Positions 1-12,175 of a DNA stretch of 64,000 bases are shown here, in pieces. The notes below the pieces were generated by a model, which saw nothing but the letters and a program-made list of their open reading frames with translations, searched no databases and was not told where the DNA came from. The translations under genes were made by a program, and so were the position numbers. Source of the DNA: Erythroxylum novogranatense (taxonomy: Eukaryota > Streptophyta > Magnoliopsida > Malpighiales > Erythroxylaceae); assembly GCA_029891385.1 (NCBI GenBank), contig CM057234.1:24600350-24664349 (forward strand). Direction: 5' to 3'. Every line of letters starts with the position of its first letter. The first letter of the stretch is position 1.

Positions 1-1814
1 GGAAGAGCATGAATTGGATATTTTACTAAACATATTCCAGTACTTTGATAATATATTGATCTGTAGAATTCCAAATAATATGAATTTTAATTTGGAGTAA
101 ACTAGAGATATAAGCATACAAATTGTCTCAAGAAATTAAATTTTGATTCTTTCTCTAATATATTGAATTTTTGGATGGAAGTTGTACATAATACACTGTT
201 ATTGAATGTGAACAACCCGATAATGTTTGTGGCATATCTTCCAAATTACTGAACCAAATTGAGTAATTTTGGTGTCAATAAAAAGATAAGACATAGAGGA
301 GCACTTTTTTAGAAGATATTGTGACCGAATTACAACAGTTTCACTTTCTGATTGAATGTGAATAGAAGACTCAAAAGTGTGACTTGGAAAGATTCTTAAA
401 TGAGTCAATGAGAAAGGAATGGAGATTTTAATGGTTTTAGTGAGGAATAGACCTAAGTATAAATTATACTTAGATGAGTTTTGATATGAGAATGTCTTTG
501 TGATGAAATTAATGGTAAATTACCCGAGACTGTCATGAACATGCATTATACCTATTTTATTTCAGGCATATGCATTATGATTTTACAAATTGTGATGTAT
601 GTGTATCTTGCATAAATGAGTTATGCAAGTTAAATGTCCACATTCAGACGTTTCCAGAAATTAAAAGCAAATGTTAATTTGGAGCATACTATGAGTAGAC
701 CTAGATGGTCTTATTTCATTGTTTGTTTAGTTTTGTTTGATTTTTGTATTAATTGACTATTGAATGTCAATATGAATGCGTCTTGATTGTTGATTCCGGA
801 CAAAAGGTCCGATGATTGTGATGATCGATAAGATATTGAAGTACTGCTTGTATGTGAATGAGAAGAACTAAGTGCACTTAATGTGATTGTTAGATGTGTT
901 CTGAATGTGCATTTGCATGTAAGTGAAAGTGTAATTCTCAACTTAATGTTGAATTCCAGACTAAGGTCCGATGATATGGAAATGAGATTGAATGGGAACA
1001 TGCAAATGTGATTGATGCATTCTATTGCATGAATGCATGAAATATAATGGCAGTTATGACCAGAATAGCCAACGATCAGAGCTTAAAACTTAACGAGTGA
1101 AAATGAGCCTCGAGCTCAAAAGTGATTCAGAGCCTCAGTTATCAATGAGCCCTATATGGAACAGTTTAGGCACTCGATCATAACAAAGTAACAAATAGAA
1201 AGTGAGTCTCATATGCACTACATATGTATAAAATGAATGATTAAGTGTGGAATTGAATATGAAATGTGAAATGTAAATTATGTGTTATATGACTAGGTGA
1301 GCCATCGATGAGGGTCACTCATTGAGTTCGCAAAACTCACCCAAAATTTGCAAATATTTTTCAAGACTCAGAAGAATACCCCGTTAGGCAAACGAGAGTA
1401 TCCCTACAACATACAAGTAAAAGATAGAGGTCGGAATCAGTTCGCGTCTGCATTGTACTTTTTCCTTTTGTATTGAATTGTATAATTTTTGCAATTTTTG
1501 TATCAAATAATGTATTCAGAAGCTTTTGCACAATGTGAATACAAATGTATTTATGTTGAAATTGAAATGGGCTTAAGTGGAAGGTGAATTTTCGATGAGC
1601 TGTGTATTGATTGTTTTGTTATGATTGAAAATATTTATGAAATAAAGTGGGCCAGATTTAGTTATCGATTTTTTCACTTTATGTTTGTGGTTTCAAAAAA
1701 AATTTCCTAAAATTTGAATGATTTAATGCTCTAACATGTCATCCTCGTAAGACACGGACTCGAATATCACCCATTGATGCCAGGTTCGGGTCTTGCGGGA
1801 GTTGGGATGCTACA
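1..1814 (+). mobile_element. Long LTR, family E type (LTR F), cut by window edge
   Basis: This is the reverse-oriented relative of the solo LTR at 53383-56280. The right end reads GGATGCTACA at 1805-1814, the complement of the TGTAGCATCC start at 53383. The adjoining Met-less block (GGTTCGGGTCTTGCGGGAG, 1782-1800) also matches as its complement. Further shared blocks are the one at 1346-1400 (ATTTTTCAAG then ACCCCGTTAGG) and the one at 1430-1455. The left end is outside the window. The DNA just right of 1814 is an RNase H-like reading frame and not a polypurine tract, so this is probably a solo LTR or 5' LTR inserted into that relic. Presumed sense strand is plus, by analogy with the Gypsy-linked LTRs. 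Confidence 0.75.
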
Positions 1815-2179
1815 ACAGTGGTTAAAAACAATGAAAGAAATGTTGTGTTTGCTCTCTTAGCTCTATATTTAGGTGTGTTTGAGCCTAAGATAGTGGAAGC
1901 TATAGCTTGTCGCTGTCCTGGGTTGATTTGCATCTGCACGGATCATGTTCTATTGTAGTGGATGCTCAGGAAGTCTATTACTCTTTTCAATCATCTATGA
2001 AAGACTCATATGATTTTGGTAAAATCATAGATGATTGCTTAGGTATTCTCAACCGTAAAATTGATGTTTCAGCGCACTGGATTAATAGGCACTATGAAGT
2101 CGAAGCTCATGAGTTAGCTCGAAACTCTCATTTGTATGCCCCTTTTATGGTTTGCGATTGTTATCCTACCTTTGATTAA
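1815..2179 (+). pseudogene. RNase H-like (RVT_3-type) domain relic
   Basis: The translation contains VVFALLALYLGVFEPKIVEA followed, after a frameshift near 1912-1916, by LSWVDLHLHG, then VDAQ, a DFGKIIDDC segment, and ending EAHELARNSHLYAP. This is the layout of plant retroelement-type RNase H domains: EA-AxREALSW, an acidic residue after a beta strand, and an NxxAHxLAR-like end. The frame is broken, there is no upstream start, and LTR F abuts it at 1814, so it is a fragment. It could derive from a LINE or from a host RVT_3 gene family member. Confidence 0.6.
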
Positions 2180-2590
2180 TAAAAGATCTATCATTTCCAT
2201 ATATATAGTTGATTGTATAATTTTTGTATCAAGTTATCAATTAATAAATGGTCTTCTAAAATAAGATTCAAAACAATAACCAAAAGCTGTTGACTTTTAG
2301 AAATTCATTATATAGGTGATCTTGCTAAGAAAGAAACTATATAAATTTTTCTATGTAACAAAAGAAACTATATAAATTTTTCTATGTAACAAAATCATTT
2401 TAGCTTAAATATTTAGATTTATTATAATAATTACTTATTTAATATGCATTAAACTATATGTGGTTTAGTAGGTGAGGAAGATGGTGACAAATAAATGGAA
2501 AAGTAGACATAAGAAAACAACTGAAAATGTTTGATATTATACTATTATAGCATATAACGTCAAGATTATCGTAAAGTAGAAAGAAAATAA
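2180..2590. other. AT-rich spacer, no gene seen
   Basis: Apart from the 31 bp tandem duplication nothing recognisable is present between the RNase H relic and the DNA transposon at 2591. Confidence 0.6.
2330..2392. repeat. Tandem duplication, 31 bp period
   Basis: Two perfect copies of a 30 bp unit beginning AAAGAAACTATATAAA lie at 2330-2359 and 2361-2390. This is a recent local duplication with no coding content. Confidence 0.9.
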
Positions 2591-2629
2591 TTAGGGTCGT
2601 TTACTTCCACTTTTGTTTTCTATTAATTT

Positions 2630-3998
2630 TTAGGATTAATTAAAAAACTCAAACTTTCATCAATTTTTTAATTATAGCCCGAACTTTAAAAACTAACAAT
2701 AAAATGCTCAAACTTTTAATTTTTTTCAATTCTAGTCTGATATTAGTATCGTCATTATCTTTGCTAATGAGGCAGTGTCACGTGTACAGGGACCCTTATT
2801 AATCAGATAATTAGCATAATAGAGTTAAATGATTGAAACGACATCGCTTCAATCATCTCTCTTAGCTCTCACTTGCACCCAAAACCCTAATAGAAGCCTT
2901 CCAGCTACAAGATTTCTCCACAACAACATCGTTTCAATCATCTCTCTTAGCTCTCATTTGCACCCAATACCCTAACAGGAGCATTCCAACATCGAGATCT
3001 CTCCACAACAACACCAGTAATGGTTGGTTGGAACATCTTTCAATTAAATAAATGGAAATCTTAATCTCCATATGTTAAACCTTAACCATCAGTGGTTGAT
3101 TTTAGAATAGACATTCAAGCGCTTGAATGGAGGACGCAACAAGCATGAGTGTGGTCATGTCAAGTTCATTTACTGCTCAAATTGCAAAAAATGTTGTCCC
3201 AAGGTACTTCCACATTCTTCTAATTTTCTAGTTAAAAATTGTACTTCAATATAATTTGTTTTGATGTGCATGGTTTTGTGTGTATGTTTAATGGAAAAGG
3301 ACAAGGCAATCAAGAGGACATTGAGAGGAACGCTAGCCATCGAGGTGAAAGGCAGAAGTGATGGTAGAACGTCGACAGAGGTGGTGTCAGTTGTGGTTGT
3401 TGGGGCTTTGGTGACATGTACGTTATGCAAGAGATAATTAAGGTTTTTGATTTGGGTGCCATGTGAAGACTGAAGCGATTTGAGTTGGGTTTGTTTAGAG
3501 AGTTTGTGCCACTACCAACCAACTTTTGCTGATTAATAACTCCACATTTTGAGAACTGGGTTTGCTTGAGGAAACCAAAATGGACTTTCTAGGTGGGATT
3601 TTTTCAGCATGATAATTTGTGCAGATAATGTGTGGTTTCAAAAGAAATGAATACATGTACCTGAAAAATTGGAGAGGAGTGCCATGGAATTTAGAGAAGG
3701 AGTTTTCTAGATGAAATGGACGAGTGGGAACCGGATGAAAGCTTTTAAGATGACAAAAGTCTTCTTGAAATGACGTCGTTTCAATAATTAAACCACTTAT
3801 GCTAATTACGCTGACATGTCTAATTAACAGAAGTTTCTCTGCACGTGGCACTACCAAGTCAGCAAAGATAAATGTGGCATTAATGTCAGGCTAGAATTGA
3901 AAGAAATTCAAAATTCAAACATTTTATTGCTACTTTTTAAAGTTTGGACTATAGCTGAAAAATTGAAGAAAGATTGAGTTTTTTTGTAATTAACCTAA
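2630..3998. mobile_element. Nested non-autonomous Mutator-like element with ~155 bp TIRs
   Basis: The first ~155 bp (from TTAGGATTAATTA at 2630) and the complement of the last ~155 bp (TTAGGTTAATTAC, ending at 3998) align along their whole length. Shared landmarks are the ACTTTAAAAA block, CAATAAAATG, TTTCAATTCTAG, TTATCTTTGCT and CACGTG. Long TIRs without a transposase are typical of non-autonomous MULEs. The interior contains an 85 bp tandem duplication but no recognisable gene. The target duplication is not clear. Confidence 0.65.
2842..3011. repeat. 85 bp tandem duplication inside the MULE-like element
   Basis: Units start at 2842 and 2927 (CATCGCTTCAATCATC and CATCGTTTCAATCATC) and stay about 85-90% identical through TCTCTCTTAGCTCTCA, TTGCACCCAA and CTCCACAACAAC. 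Confidence 0.85.
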
Positions 3999-4739
3999 TT
4001 TGTAATATTCTTTTCTCTTTTCAATTTTTTCTTTTAAATAAAAACAAAAAATTAGTTGTTATTGTTAATATAGTTATATTTTTCATTATTGATAATAATT
4101 ATATATTAAAAACTTAATGATAAATTATTTTAATTAAAAATTAATATTTATTTTAAATAGAAATTAATTATTAAATCAAATTTATTTGAAATTTATTTAT
4201 TTACATTTGAAATTTATTAATAATTATTAGTTAATTTATTTAATTTAATTATAAAATTAATTAAAATTATCAAGTGAAATTAAATTATTTATAATTCATA
4301 TTAATAACTAAATTTAGTTAATTAAATGTATAATATTGAATTAAATTATTCATAGTTCTTATTAGTAATCAATATATTAAATAATTAAATAATATATATT
4401 TAGTTGATAGTACATGAGATTATGAAAACTAAAACCATTTTCATGATTTTTATAATTTTTAAAATTAGAACAACCCAAAATCAAAAAAAACAAGTGTTTT
4501 TTTACTTAATTTGAAAACAAAAATAGAAAATTTAAAATGAAAAAGCAAAACATTAAGTCAATAATTAAATAATGGTTTAGGAAAGCCCTCCGACGTTTAG
4601 TCAATCATTACTTAGTAATGGTTTCTGTTATCTTTTTTTTTTTTAAACGAGAGCCATCAAGTTGCTACTTTAAAATGATGAATGATAAGGAGAATGATAG
4701 CTTTGGAGGATTCATATTAAGGATTAACAGCATTTCAAG

Positions 4740-5010
4740 ATAGAGCTTATACAGATTTAGGAAATAATAACAATAATAATAAATAAATAATTTATAACAA
4801 TAATTAATAATAATTAATAATATTATTATTATTAACAATTAATAATAATAATAATAATGAGTTTAATAATAATAATTATTATTTTTATTTTATTTTATTA
4901 TTATTATAGTAAGTAGAAATTTTATAACAATAACTAATAATAATAATAATAATAATGAGTAGAAATTTTATAACAATAATTAATAATAATTAATAATAAT
5001 AATAATAAGT
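4740..5010. repeat. AAT/TTA trinucleotide-rich low-complexity tract
   Basis: Irregular runs of AAT and TTA units, with the short phrase AGAAATTTTATAACAATAA repeated at 4914 and about 4958. Simple-sequence expansion inside the outer DNA transposon. Confidence 0.85.
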
Positions 5011-5175
5011 TTATTAGAAATCTCAACCAAAGAGGCTTTTATTTTCAGTTTTTATGTTACAAATCTCAACCAAACAGGTTTTTATTTTTTTAAGCAAAAA
5101 AACAGAAATTAAAAACAGGAAACAGAAACTAAAAACAACAACAGAAAAACAAAAGTGGAACCAAACGGGCCCTTA

Positions 5176-7261
5176 TTTATTGGAAGCTGCAAAATTAGTC
5201 ACATAGTAACCCTTCAACCGCAAGTGTATTATTAATTCAGCATGCAATTCACATTGTAAATAAAATAAATTGTTAAAACTAATACGACTTAGTAAGACCC
5301 TTGGCTGCTATAGGATCTGCCACTCCTTTGAGATCCTCTCATATCCTATTCATGTTGGTTCTAAGTCAAATTATTCGTGACATCTTAGAGAATAAAGTTT
5401 ACAGTATTTAATTCATAACAATAGGATTTACCTTCATAATTGCTATGACCGTAATCTCTTTTTTGAGAATTCAAAATTTGGCCGGTTTCCATTTCTAATA
5501 CTATAATTAAATATCCGATATTCCTAACTGACGGTAATGTCTATCTATGAAAGCACAACCCCATTGACACCTCTCTGCTTTGTTATCTCCAATATGAGTT
5601 TGAATTCAATGCCTAAAATGTCTTTTGAACAGGGAATCATAATTTGAATATTATTTTTAATCAGCTTTATATTGAGGCACTTGTCGTTTACCTAATCACC
5701 AGCTAACCCTGATTAGTTGACACATCAAGAACAAAAATCGTAGATGTGTGTTGCTTTCACAATTTCTTTGTGATGGATGGACAAAGCCAAGTTCAGGAGC
5801 GTAAGACACTGTTCGCAAGTCAGAACGTAAACGCAGATTAGTTATCACGCACGAGTGATGGTTACAAGTTTCAAGGTACAAACCTCAAAGAAGAAAAAGA
5901 GACTTTCCTATTCCCATTCTATTTCTAATTGGGCAGCCTAACTTTTCTTTTTTCCTATTCCCAATCACTTCTCTCCACGTATCTGCTGCCAATCATGCCG
6001 TCATGTCGGTCCATCGGGAATCAGGGGCCCACACCGGCCGCCAGCATGACAATTTTGGTTAATTTAGTCAAACCCATAACGTTATAAACAAGTGAAAAAA
6101 AAAAAGTTAGGTTTGGTATAATCTTTTGACCACAGCCTTTCCCATTCTGCCATGTGGGCGAGTTTGGTTGCCCTTCCGAACCCAATGGCGGCACTGTCTA
6201 TTCAATCCCTCCGTGCCAGATGTCTTCTTTGACTGGGTGCAGTCCAATAACATCCGTCGGATTAGAAGTTCCCTGTAAGATTAAAATTCCTAAAAAGCGA
6301 CACGCGTCCAACCATAATAATTTATTCCTTTCCATAAAAAGAGTGGCCTGATTTGAGAAAAAACTTATCCCCTCATCATCCAACGTAGCCTTAGCCAACT
6401 TGACACGTCCAATTTTGTTTGATTGGCAATTCGGTCCTTTCAATGAAACGACAACTGGTGACTTGGGTGCTGGTTAGGTGATAGGCCATACATGTAAATG
6501 AAAAATGGTAACCATCTAATGGGAACGATCCGCAATCTCGATCAACCTATAAACATTTGCTTTGGCAGTTTACGTTTTCTCATTGGATCTTCTAAAGGGA
6601 GGCAGATAGTTTAATTAATATCAAAGTTAAACTTTGCTTTAAGATGATAGGCATATGAGATTTAATAAACGAGTTTCAAATTAGTTTGAATGACATTTGT
6701 CAGGTGCTTAATTGCGTTATGGACAAAGATTACGGTTGGCCTTAGTTAGTTATTTGACAAGTTCTTTCGAGGAAAATAAGATTAAATAAATTTTATTTAA
6801 ACAAAATTACAACTTTAAACATGACTGCAGCTTCTTCTTTTCTTTTCTTTTTTTGGGCACATATAAGGCAAAGTTAGTTGCCACGACAAGATGGCTAATT
6901 AATGGCATAGTTAATAGACCCACCAACTCTTTTAAAAGTTTCTTATAAAAGTTCATGTGTCTTTTAATTTCACTGTTATTTTCTCTCGTAATCTTTTATT
7001 TTTTAAAATAAGAACTTCGATTTATTTTTTTTAAAAGTAAGAACTTATTTGATTAATAGTGCTGGGCCAGATACACCTTTATTATTAGTAGAAATAAAAC
7101 ATTAAATAAAAATTGGAGACAAATAAATTTAATGTTAGTCTCTCGTAACATCTATTAGTAAACATTTTATTTTTAAAAATAGATATAAAATATTTGTTAG
7201 TAATTAGTTAAATTATAAATAATAATCAACAATGCTTTAAGAACTAAATAAGAAGTTAAAC
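5176..7261. other. Intergenic DNA, no gene seen
   Basis: No reading frame, tRNA or transposon boundary could be supported here. The part at about 5700-6480 is less AT-rich than its surroundings and has only short open frames on both strands. It may be low-copy host DNA. Confidence 0.5.
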
Positions 7262-7620
7262 AAATAAGATAAAAGATTTAAAGTTTAAAAGTTCAATCAA
7301 TATTAGATTCTTATAAATTCGCCAAAGATTAAATAAAATTAAATAATTTAAAATATGATTAAAAGAGATCGTCCTTACCTATCGAAAAATTTGAATTTAA
7401 TTGAAAAAAGATTGTTAGCGAAAACTAATTGATTTATTTTAGTTTATAAGAACTTATTGATTTACAAAAATTGACCGATTAATTAATAAATTGCTTGATT
7501 TTTAACAACAAGAATTATTAAAATAAATCAAACTATAAATTTGAAAACCAAATCAAAAATTAAGATATTTCAAAATTTTATGGTTAAATTGGTTAAAATC
7601 GATTAAGTTTTTAACCGGTG
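7262..7620. repeat. Left copy of a dispersed inverted repeat
   Basis: This segment is an imperfect reverse complement of 15935-16282. Both carry a GACCGATTAATTAATAAATT block, an ATAAGATAAAAGATTTAAA-like block and a TAAACTAAA-rich middle. The two copies sit on either side of the NAC gene. Family unknown. Confidence 0.6.
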
Positions 7621-7701
7621 GTAATTAGTAATGAAATTAGATTGAGATAACACAAATCATATCATTTTTATAACTTTCATAGATTATTAAAAGGGAAAAA
7701 T

Positions 7702-9024
7702 TGTTAAGATATATGGTATATATCTTATTATTTAATTTTGACATTTTATAATTATATCTCCAAGATAATGAAAGACTTCAAATTCCAATCAAGATAAGGT
7801 AGAAGATACAATGGGTTTGACTTGGATAAAGACCTAATCTTGTAAAAGATGTGGAAATGAATCACATGACCAAAAGGTATGATGAATGAAGAATTCTATT
7901 ATGTGAACACTTCTTGCATGATGTGAATACCTTGTTCTTGGATGTGCCTATGGTGGTGGACTGTCAAGGTTCTTTTTTATTATTTTCGTAAATACATCAT
8001 TGCCATATAGGTTGGGTTAGTGGCTATCTTCCACTTGATTTTCTTTATGCAATCTAAGTCTTTTTTTCTTGTATATGGGGATGCTTTATTGATGTTCTCT
8101 TTGATGATTGTTGAAAACGTGAAGGAGGTTTTCGTGGATATTATGTGTTTGTTCAACAGTGGCATATTTTTTTTGTTTTTGAAGAACCAATAGAGGGTTG
8201 TGTGATTGTTAATTTTGGGTGATTTTATGAGCTACATTTTCCTCAGTTTTGAACGTCCATTAAGAGCAATTAGGTAGTTGGTTTTTTTTTTTATATTGCT
8301 GAATTTTTCTATTAAGGGATTACGTAATTTTGTGGTTATCATTTTGGTGTTGGTGTATAAAAATTTCAAACGTGTTCATGACTTTGTAGCTGTTGTCTTT
8401 GTTGTTGGTTTGGTGTGAAAAACTTCAGCAGTTATCATGGTTATTGTAGTTCTATTGGGTTAATGTTTCGGTGATAAAACATTTATTAATTTGAGACGTT
8501 TTGTGGTTACTATGCGTGAAATTTTTCAGTGACTATCAAAGATTTGTAGCAGATTTCTTGGTTGATAACTTCCCGTTCTTTCGTTGATAAAGCGAGATAT
8601 TTAAAGAAGTTGTTTTTTATCTTAAGTATTTTAATTTATATTGAATTTTGTTTAATCACTTAAGTTATTTATTTAGTATTCTTTTGTTATAAGATTGTTC
8701 AGAAAAATCCTTTGTTGAGGTTAGTACGAGGCGGTCGTATTATTGGGTGTAAAATTCTTTCACATATTGTGAGGACGAAAGATAGTATCAAGAGTTGAGT
8801 AGTGTAGGCTCAGTAAAGCTTTTTATAAAACTATTGTTGTTAATGAAAGAATTAAGCTGAGTGAGAGCCTCACAGACATAGGCAAGGTGTGTCAAACTAT
8901 ATTAACAAATATCGGTGTTGATTTACATTTGCACGTTTAATTTTTCTAGTTTTTAATTGTGCTAGAAATAACTGCGAAAAAATCAAAGAGTTTGCGAAAC
9001 TACTACACTCATATGGTTCTTTCA
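7702..9024 (+). repeat. 5' LTR of the gag-only element
   Basis: Begins TGTTAAGATATATGG and ends TTCTTTCA, matching 10864-12175 throughout. Visible differences, including small indels, suggest an old insertion. The primer binding site follows three bases later. Confidence 0.9.
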
Positions 9025-9026
9025 AT

Positions 9027-9036
9027 TGGTATCAGG
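9027..9036 (+). other. Primer binding site, gag-only element
   Basis: TGGTATCAGG just after the LTR matches the start of the usual initiator-methionine tRNA complement TGGTATCAGAGC. Confidence 0.8.
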
Positions 9037-9099
9037 TGGGTCATCGAACCAAAATTTAGTACATCAAGTCAATGCAGATCTTTGTTTTGCAATTACGGC

Positions 9100-10200
9100 T
9101 ATAAAAGAAGGGAACTCATCAAATAGTAATTTCAAATAACAAGTTAAAACTTTAAAGGATGAAAGAAAAGTAAAGAAAATTCAATGTCATGAGTGTCATT
9201 GCTTTGAACATGTGCAATGTGCTAATACCTTGAAAAGGAGAAAAGAGAAGTCCTATACAAGCACTTGGAGTGAGAATGAATCTGGAAGTAAATATGGTAA
9301 TGAAGAAGAAGCTATGAATAGTAATGCGTTAGTTGCTTTATACAGCAAAAGTTTAGTTACTTGCTTTACGACAAGCAAAAAGGAAGTAATCAATGACAAA
9401 AACATGAGTAAATCAGAAAATTTTGGAAAAAATACAAACGAATCAACTCAAAACTCAATCTCAGATTATGACATGACAATAGTACTTCAGATGATAAAAA
9501 GGAAGGTATTATGAAGCCTATGAGTTAATATATGCTAAATGAGTCCAAACATATAAAAAAAATTGAGAAGTTGGATGAGAAAAACTCTTACATGATGAAC
9601 GTTATTCAAGATCTAGAGAAGAAGTTGTTTACATTAGATGAGCTTGGTGAAACAAAATTGAAGTTGGTCATTGCAGAAAAATGAATAAAAATGTTAAATG
9701 GAAGTATCGAAAAGCTAGAAAAGTTGTTGAAAATTGGTAAGACTAAAGGAGACTTTCAAGACATTAGCTATAGACGTAAATGTTCCAAGTCGGATGATGA
9801 GAAAATTAGTGCGACCAGATCTGTCCAAGGAGAAATCTTAAGGAAGAATCTATATGTCACTTTTGTGGAGTAATCGGGCACATAAGACCGAAATGTTACA
9901 AGTTGTTACAACTGATATTTCAAAGGGGTCAAAATCAAAAATCTAGATATTCTCCATTAAATTTTCAGCGATAACCCGTATTACCAAAGTACTCTTGGAT
10001 TAGAAAGGGTCAAGTACAAGAATAAAGATGAACTAAAGGAAAAACAAAAAAATTGTCTAAATTTACAGTTAATTATTGCTTTTGAAGAAACTGTGCATAC
10101 TAAGGATAAGTCTGTTACTTCAAATGAATAAATCAACATAACAATTGATGACCGAGATAATGTGATGAAGAATAAACTCATGTTTAAATTTCTTCGAGGG
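9100..10200 (+). pseudogene. Degraded SIRE-type gag with two CCHC knuckles
   Basis: A first knuckle, CHECHCFEHVQC (about 9185-9220), is shortened by two residues between H and the last C. An acidic/serine-rich linker follows (STWSENESGSKYGNEEE, from about 9263). Then comes KMLNGSIEKLEKLLKIGKTK (from about 9688), which resembles the spacer of SIRE-lineage gag proteins. A second, intact knuckle, CHFCGVIGHIRPKC, lies at about 9855-9896, just past a frame break. Several stops and shifts split the frame, so no full protein is made. Known role in intact relatives: nucleocapsid packaging of element RNA. Confidence 0.75.
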
Positions 10201-10849
10201 GCATAGGGACTGTGTGCTTTACATTATTTATTTATTTATTAAAATAAAAATAAAAAAGAGGTTTGAAGGAGTTATCGTTTAGGCTTTTTGAGTTTTTATT
10301 TATGGGTTTGCTAAGATGCAGTTGATTAATGGTACATGAGGCTATGCTTGATGATGAGGTTTATGAATTTGATTAGTCTTATGAAGATGGAATTGAAGTG
10401 AGCAATGATATGTTGACATATGTATTAATTGGTAGTAAATTGTGATCATAGATTTTTGTTATTGCACTATGTGCTTATGTTTCTTCCACTGCACCTACTA
10501 CTAATTTTTATTCTTTTTTATTCGTTGAGATTGATCGCATTAAAGACATTCTTCGTTTTGGTATTGTTTTGTTTCAAGGGGGATACGTTAGATTATTTTT
10601 GGTGAGTGTTCAATTTAGGGTGAGATTTTAAGGCATCTTCGCGACTATTAATCTTGCTTTTTAACATTTTTTTGTTCTAAAGGGGAGAAATTTGGATGAT
10701 TAGATAATTGTTCATTATTGTTTCTTTGGATGTTTCTTAAACTTGAAGAATTTAATGAATGTTGGATTAAGGAGGAGTTCTTTTCTCATGTGGATTATGT
10801 GTCCAATTATTTCATTTAGGGACAGTTTCCTATTTGTGACAAAAATGTC

Positions 10850-10863
10850 AAAAAGGAAGAGAT
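10850..10863 (+). other. Polypurine tract, gag-only element
   Basis: AAAAAGGAAGAGAT lies directly before the 3' LTR and is the expected site for plus-strand priming. Confidence 0.75.
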
Positions 10864-12175
10864 TGTTAATATTTATGGTATATATCTTATTATTTAATTT
10901 TGGCCTTTTAATAATTAGATCTCCAATATAATGAAAGACTTCAAATTCAAATCAAGATAAGGTAAAAGATACAATGAGTTTAACTTGGATAAAGACTTAA
11001 TCTTATAAAAGATGCGGATGGACATCACATAACCAAAAGGTGTGATGAATGAAGAATTCTGCTATGAGAAGACTTCTTGCATGATATGAGTATCTTGTTC
11101 TTGGATGTGCCTGCAATGGTGGACTGTCAAGGTTCTTTTTTATTATTGTCGCAAATACGTCATTGCTATATAAAAGGTGATTGTCATATAGGTTGGGTTA
11201 GTGGCTATCTTCCACTTGATTTTTTTAAAACAATCTAAGTCTTTGTTCTTGTATATGGGGATATTCTATTGATGTTCTCTTTGATGATTGCCGAAAATAT
11301 GAAGCGAGTTTTCATGAATATTATGCGTTTGTTCAGTAGCTACATATTCTTTTGTTTTTGAAGAACCAATAGAGGGCTATATGATTGTTGATTTTGGGAG
11401 CTACATTTTCCTTTGTTTTGAACGTCCATTGATAGCAATTGAGCAACTGGTTTTTTTTGGTATTGTTGAATTTTTTTGTTAAGGGATTACGTAATTTTGT
11501 GACTATCGTTTTGGTGTTGGTGTGCGAAAATTCTAGAAGTTTTCGTGACTTTGTAGCTATTGTGGGTGGGTTGTTGCAGCTATCATGGCTGTTGTATCTC
11601 TATTGAGTTAACATTTTAGTGATGAAACGTTTGTTGGATTGAGACATTTTGTGGCAACTGTGTGTGAGATTTTTCAGTGACTATATCAAAGGTTCGTAGC
11701 AGATTTCTTGGTTGATAACGTCTCATTCTTTCGTTGATGAATTGACGTATTTAGGAGAGTTTTTTTTTTATCTCAAGTGTTTTCATTTATGTTGAATTTT
11801 GTTTAATCACTTGAGTTATTTATTTAGTGTTCTTTCGTTATAAGATTGTTCAGAAAAATTCTTTGTTGAGGTTAGTACAAAACGGTCGTATTATTGGGTG
11901 TGAAATTCTTTCACGCATTGCAAGGACGAAGAATAGTGTTAAGGGTTGAGTAGTATTGACTTAGTGAAGTCTTGTATAAAACTATTATTATTAGTGAAAG
12001 AATTAAGCTAGGTGAGGGCCTCACAGATGTAGGTAATGTATGTCGAACTATGTTAATAAATATCGGTGTTAGTTTATATCTATGTGTTTAATTTTTCTAG
12101 TTCTTGATTGTGTTAGAAATGACTGCGACAAAATCGAAGATCTTGCGAAACTATTATGTTCTTACGATTCTTTCA
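10864..12175 (+). repeat. 3' LTR of the gag-only element
   Basis: Begins TGTTAATATTTATGG and ends TTCTTTCA, followed by AAAAT, the target duplication. As the LTR nearest the NAC gene it could supply promoter or enhancer sequence to the gene's 5' region. Confidence 0.9.

Larger units (their letters stand above)
2591..5175. mobile_element. Non-autonomous DNA transposon (outer), hAT/MITE-like termini
   Basis: The left end (TTAGGGTCGTTTACTTCCAC, 2591-2610, running on to TTTTGTTTT) is an imperfect inverted copy of the right end. The complement of 5175-5130 reads TAAGGGCCCGTTTGGTTCCAC and on to TTTTGTTTT. Ends of the GGGCCCGTTTGG type are frequent in plant non-autonomous hAT-like elements. I see no clear target duplication and no transposase, so the superfamily is uncertain. 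The interior holds a second nested element (2630-3998) and AT-rich filler with AAT microsatellites. Confidence 0.55.
7702..12175 (+). mobile_element. Gag-only LTR retrotransposon, SIRE-like Copia derivative
   Basis: The element is complete: LTRs at 7702-9024 and 10864-12175, a 5 bp target duplication AAAAT at 7697-7701 and 12176-12180, a primer binding site at 9027-9036 and a polypurine tract at 10850-10863. The internal region is only about 1.8 kb and encodes just a degraded gag with two zinc knuckles. I find no protease, integrase, reverse transcriptase or RNase H. This is the layout described for terminal-repeat elements with a GAG domain (TR-GAG). It would need pol from an autonomous partner. 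It ends about 1.07 kb upstream of the NAC start codon and in the same orientation. Confidence 0.9.
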
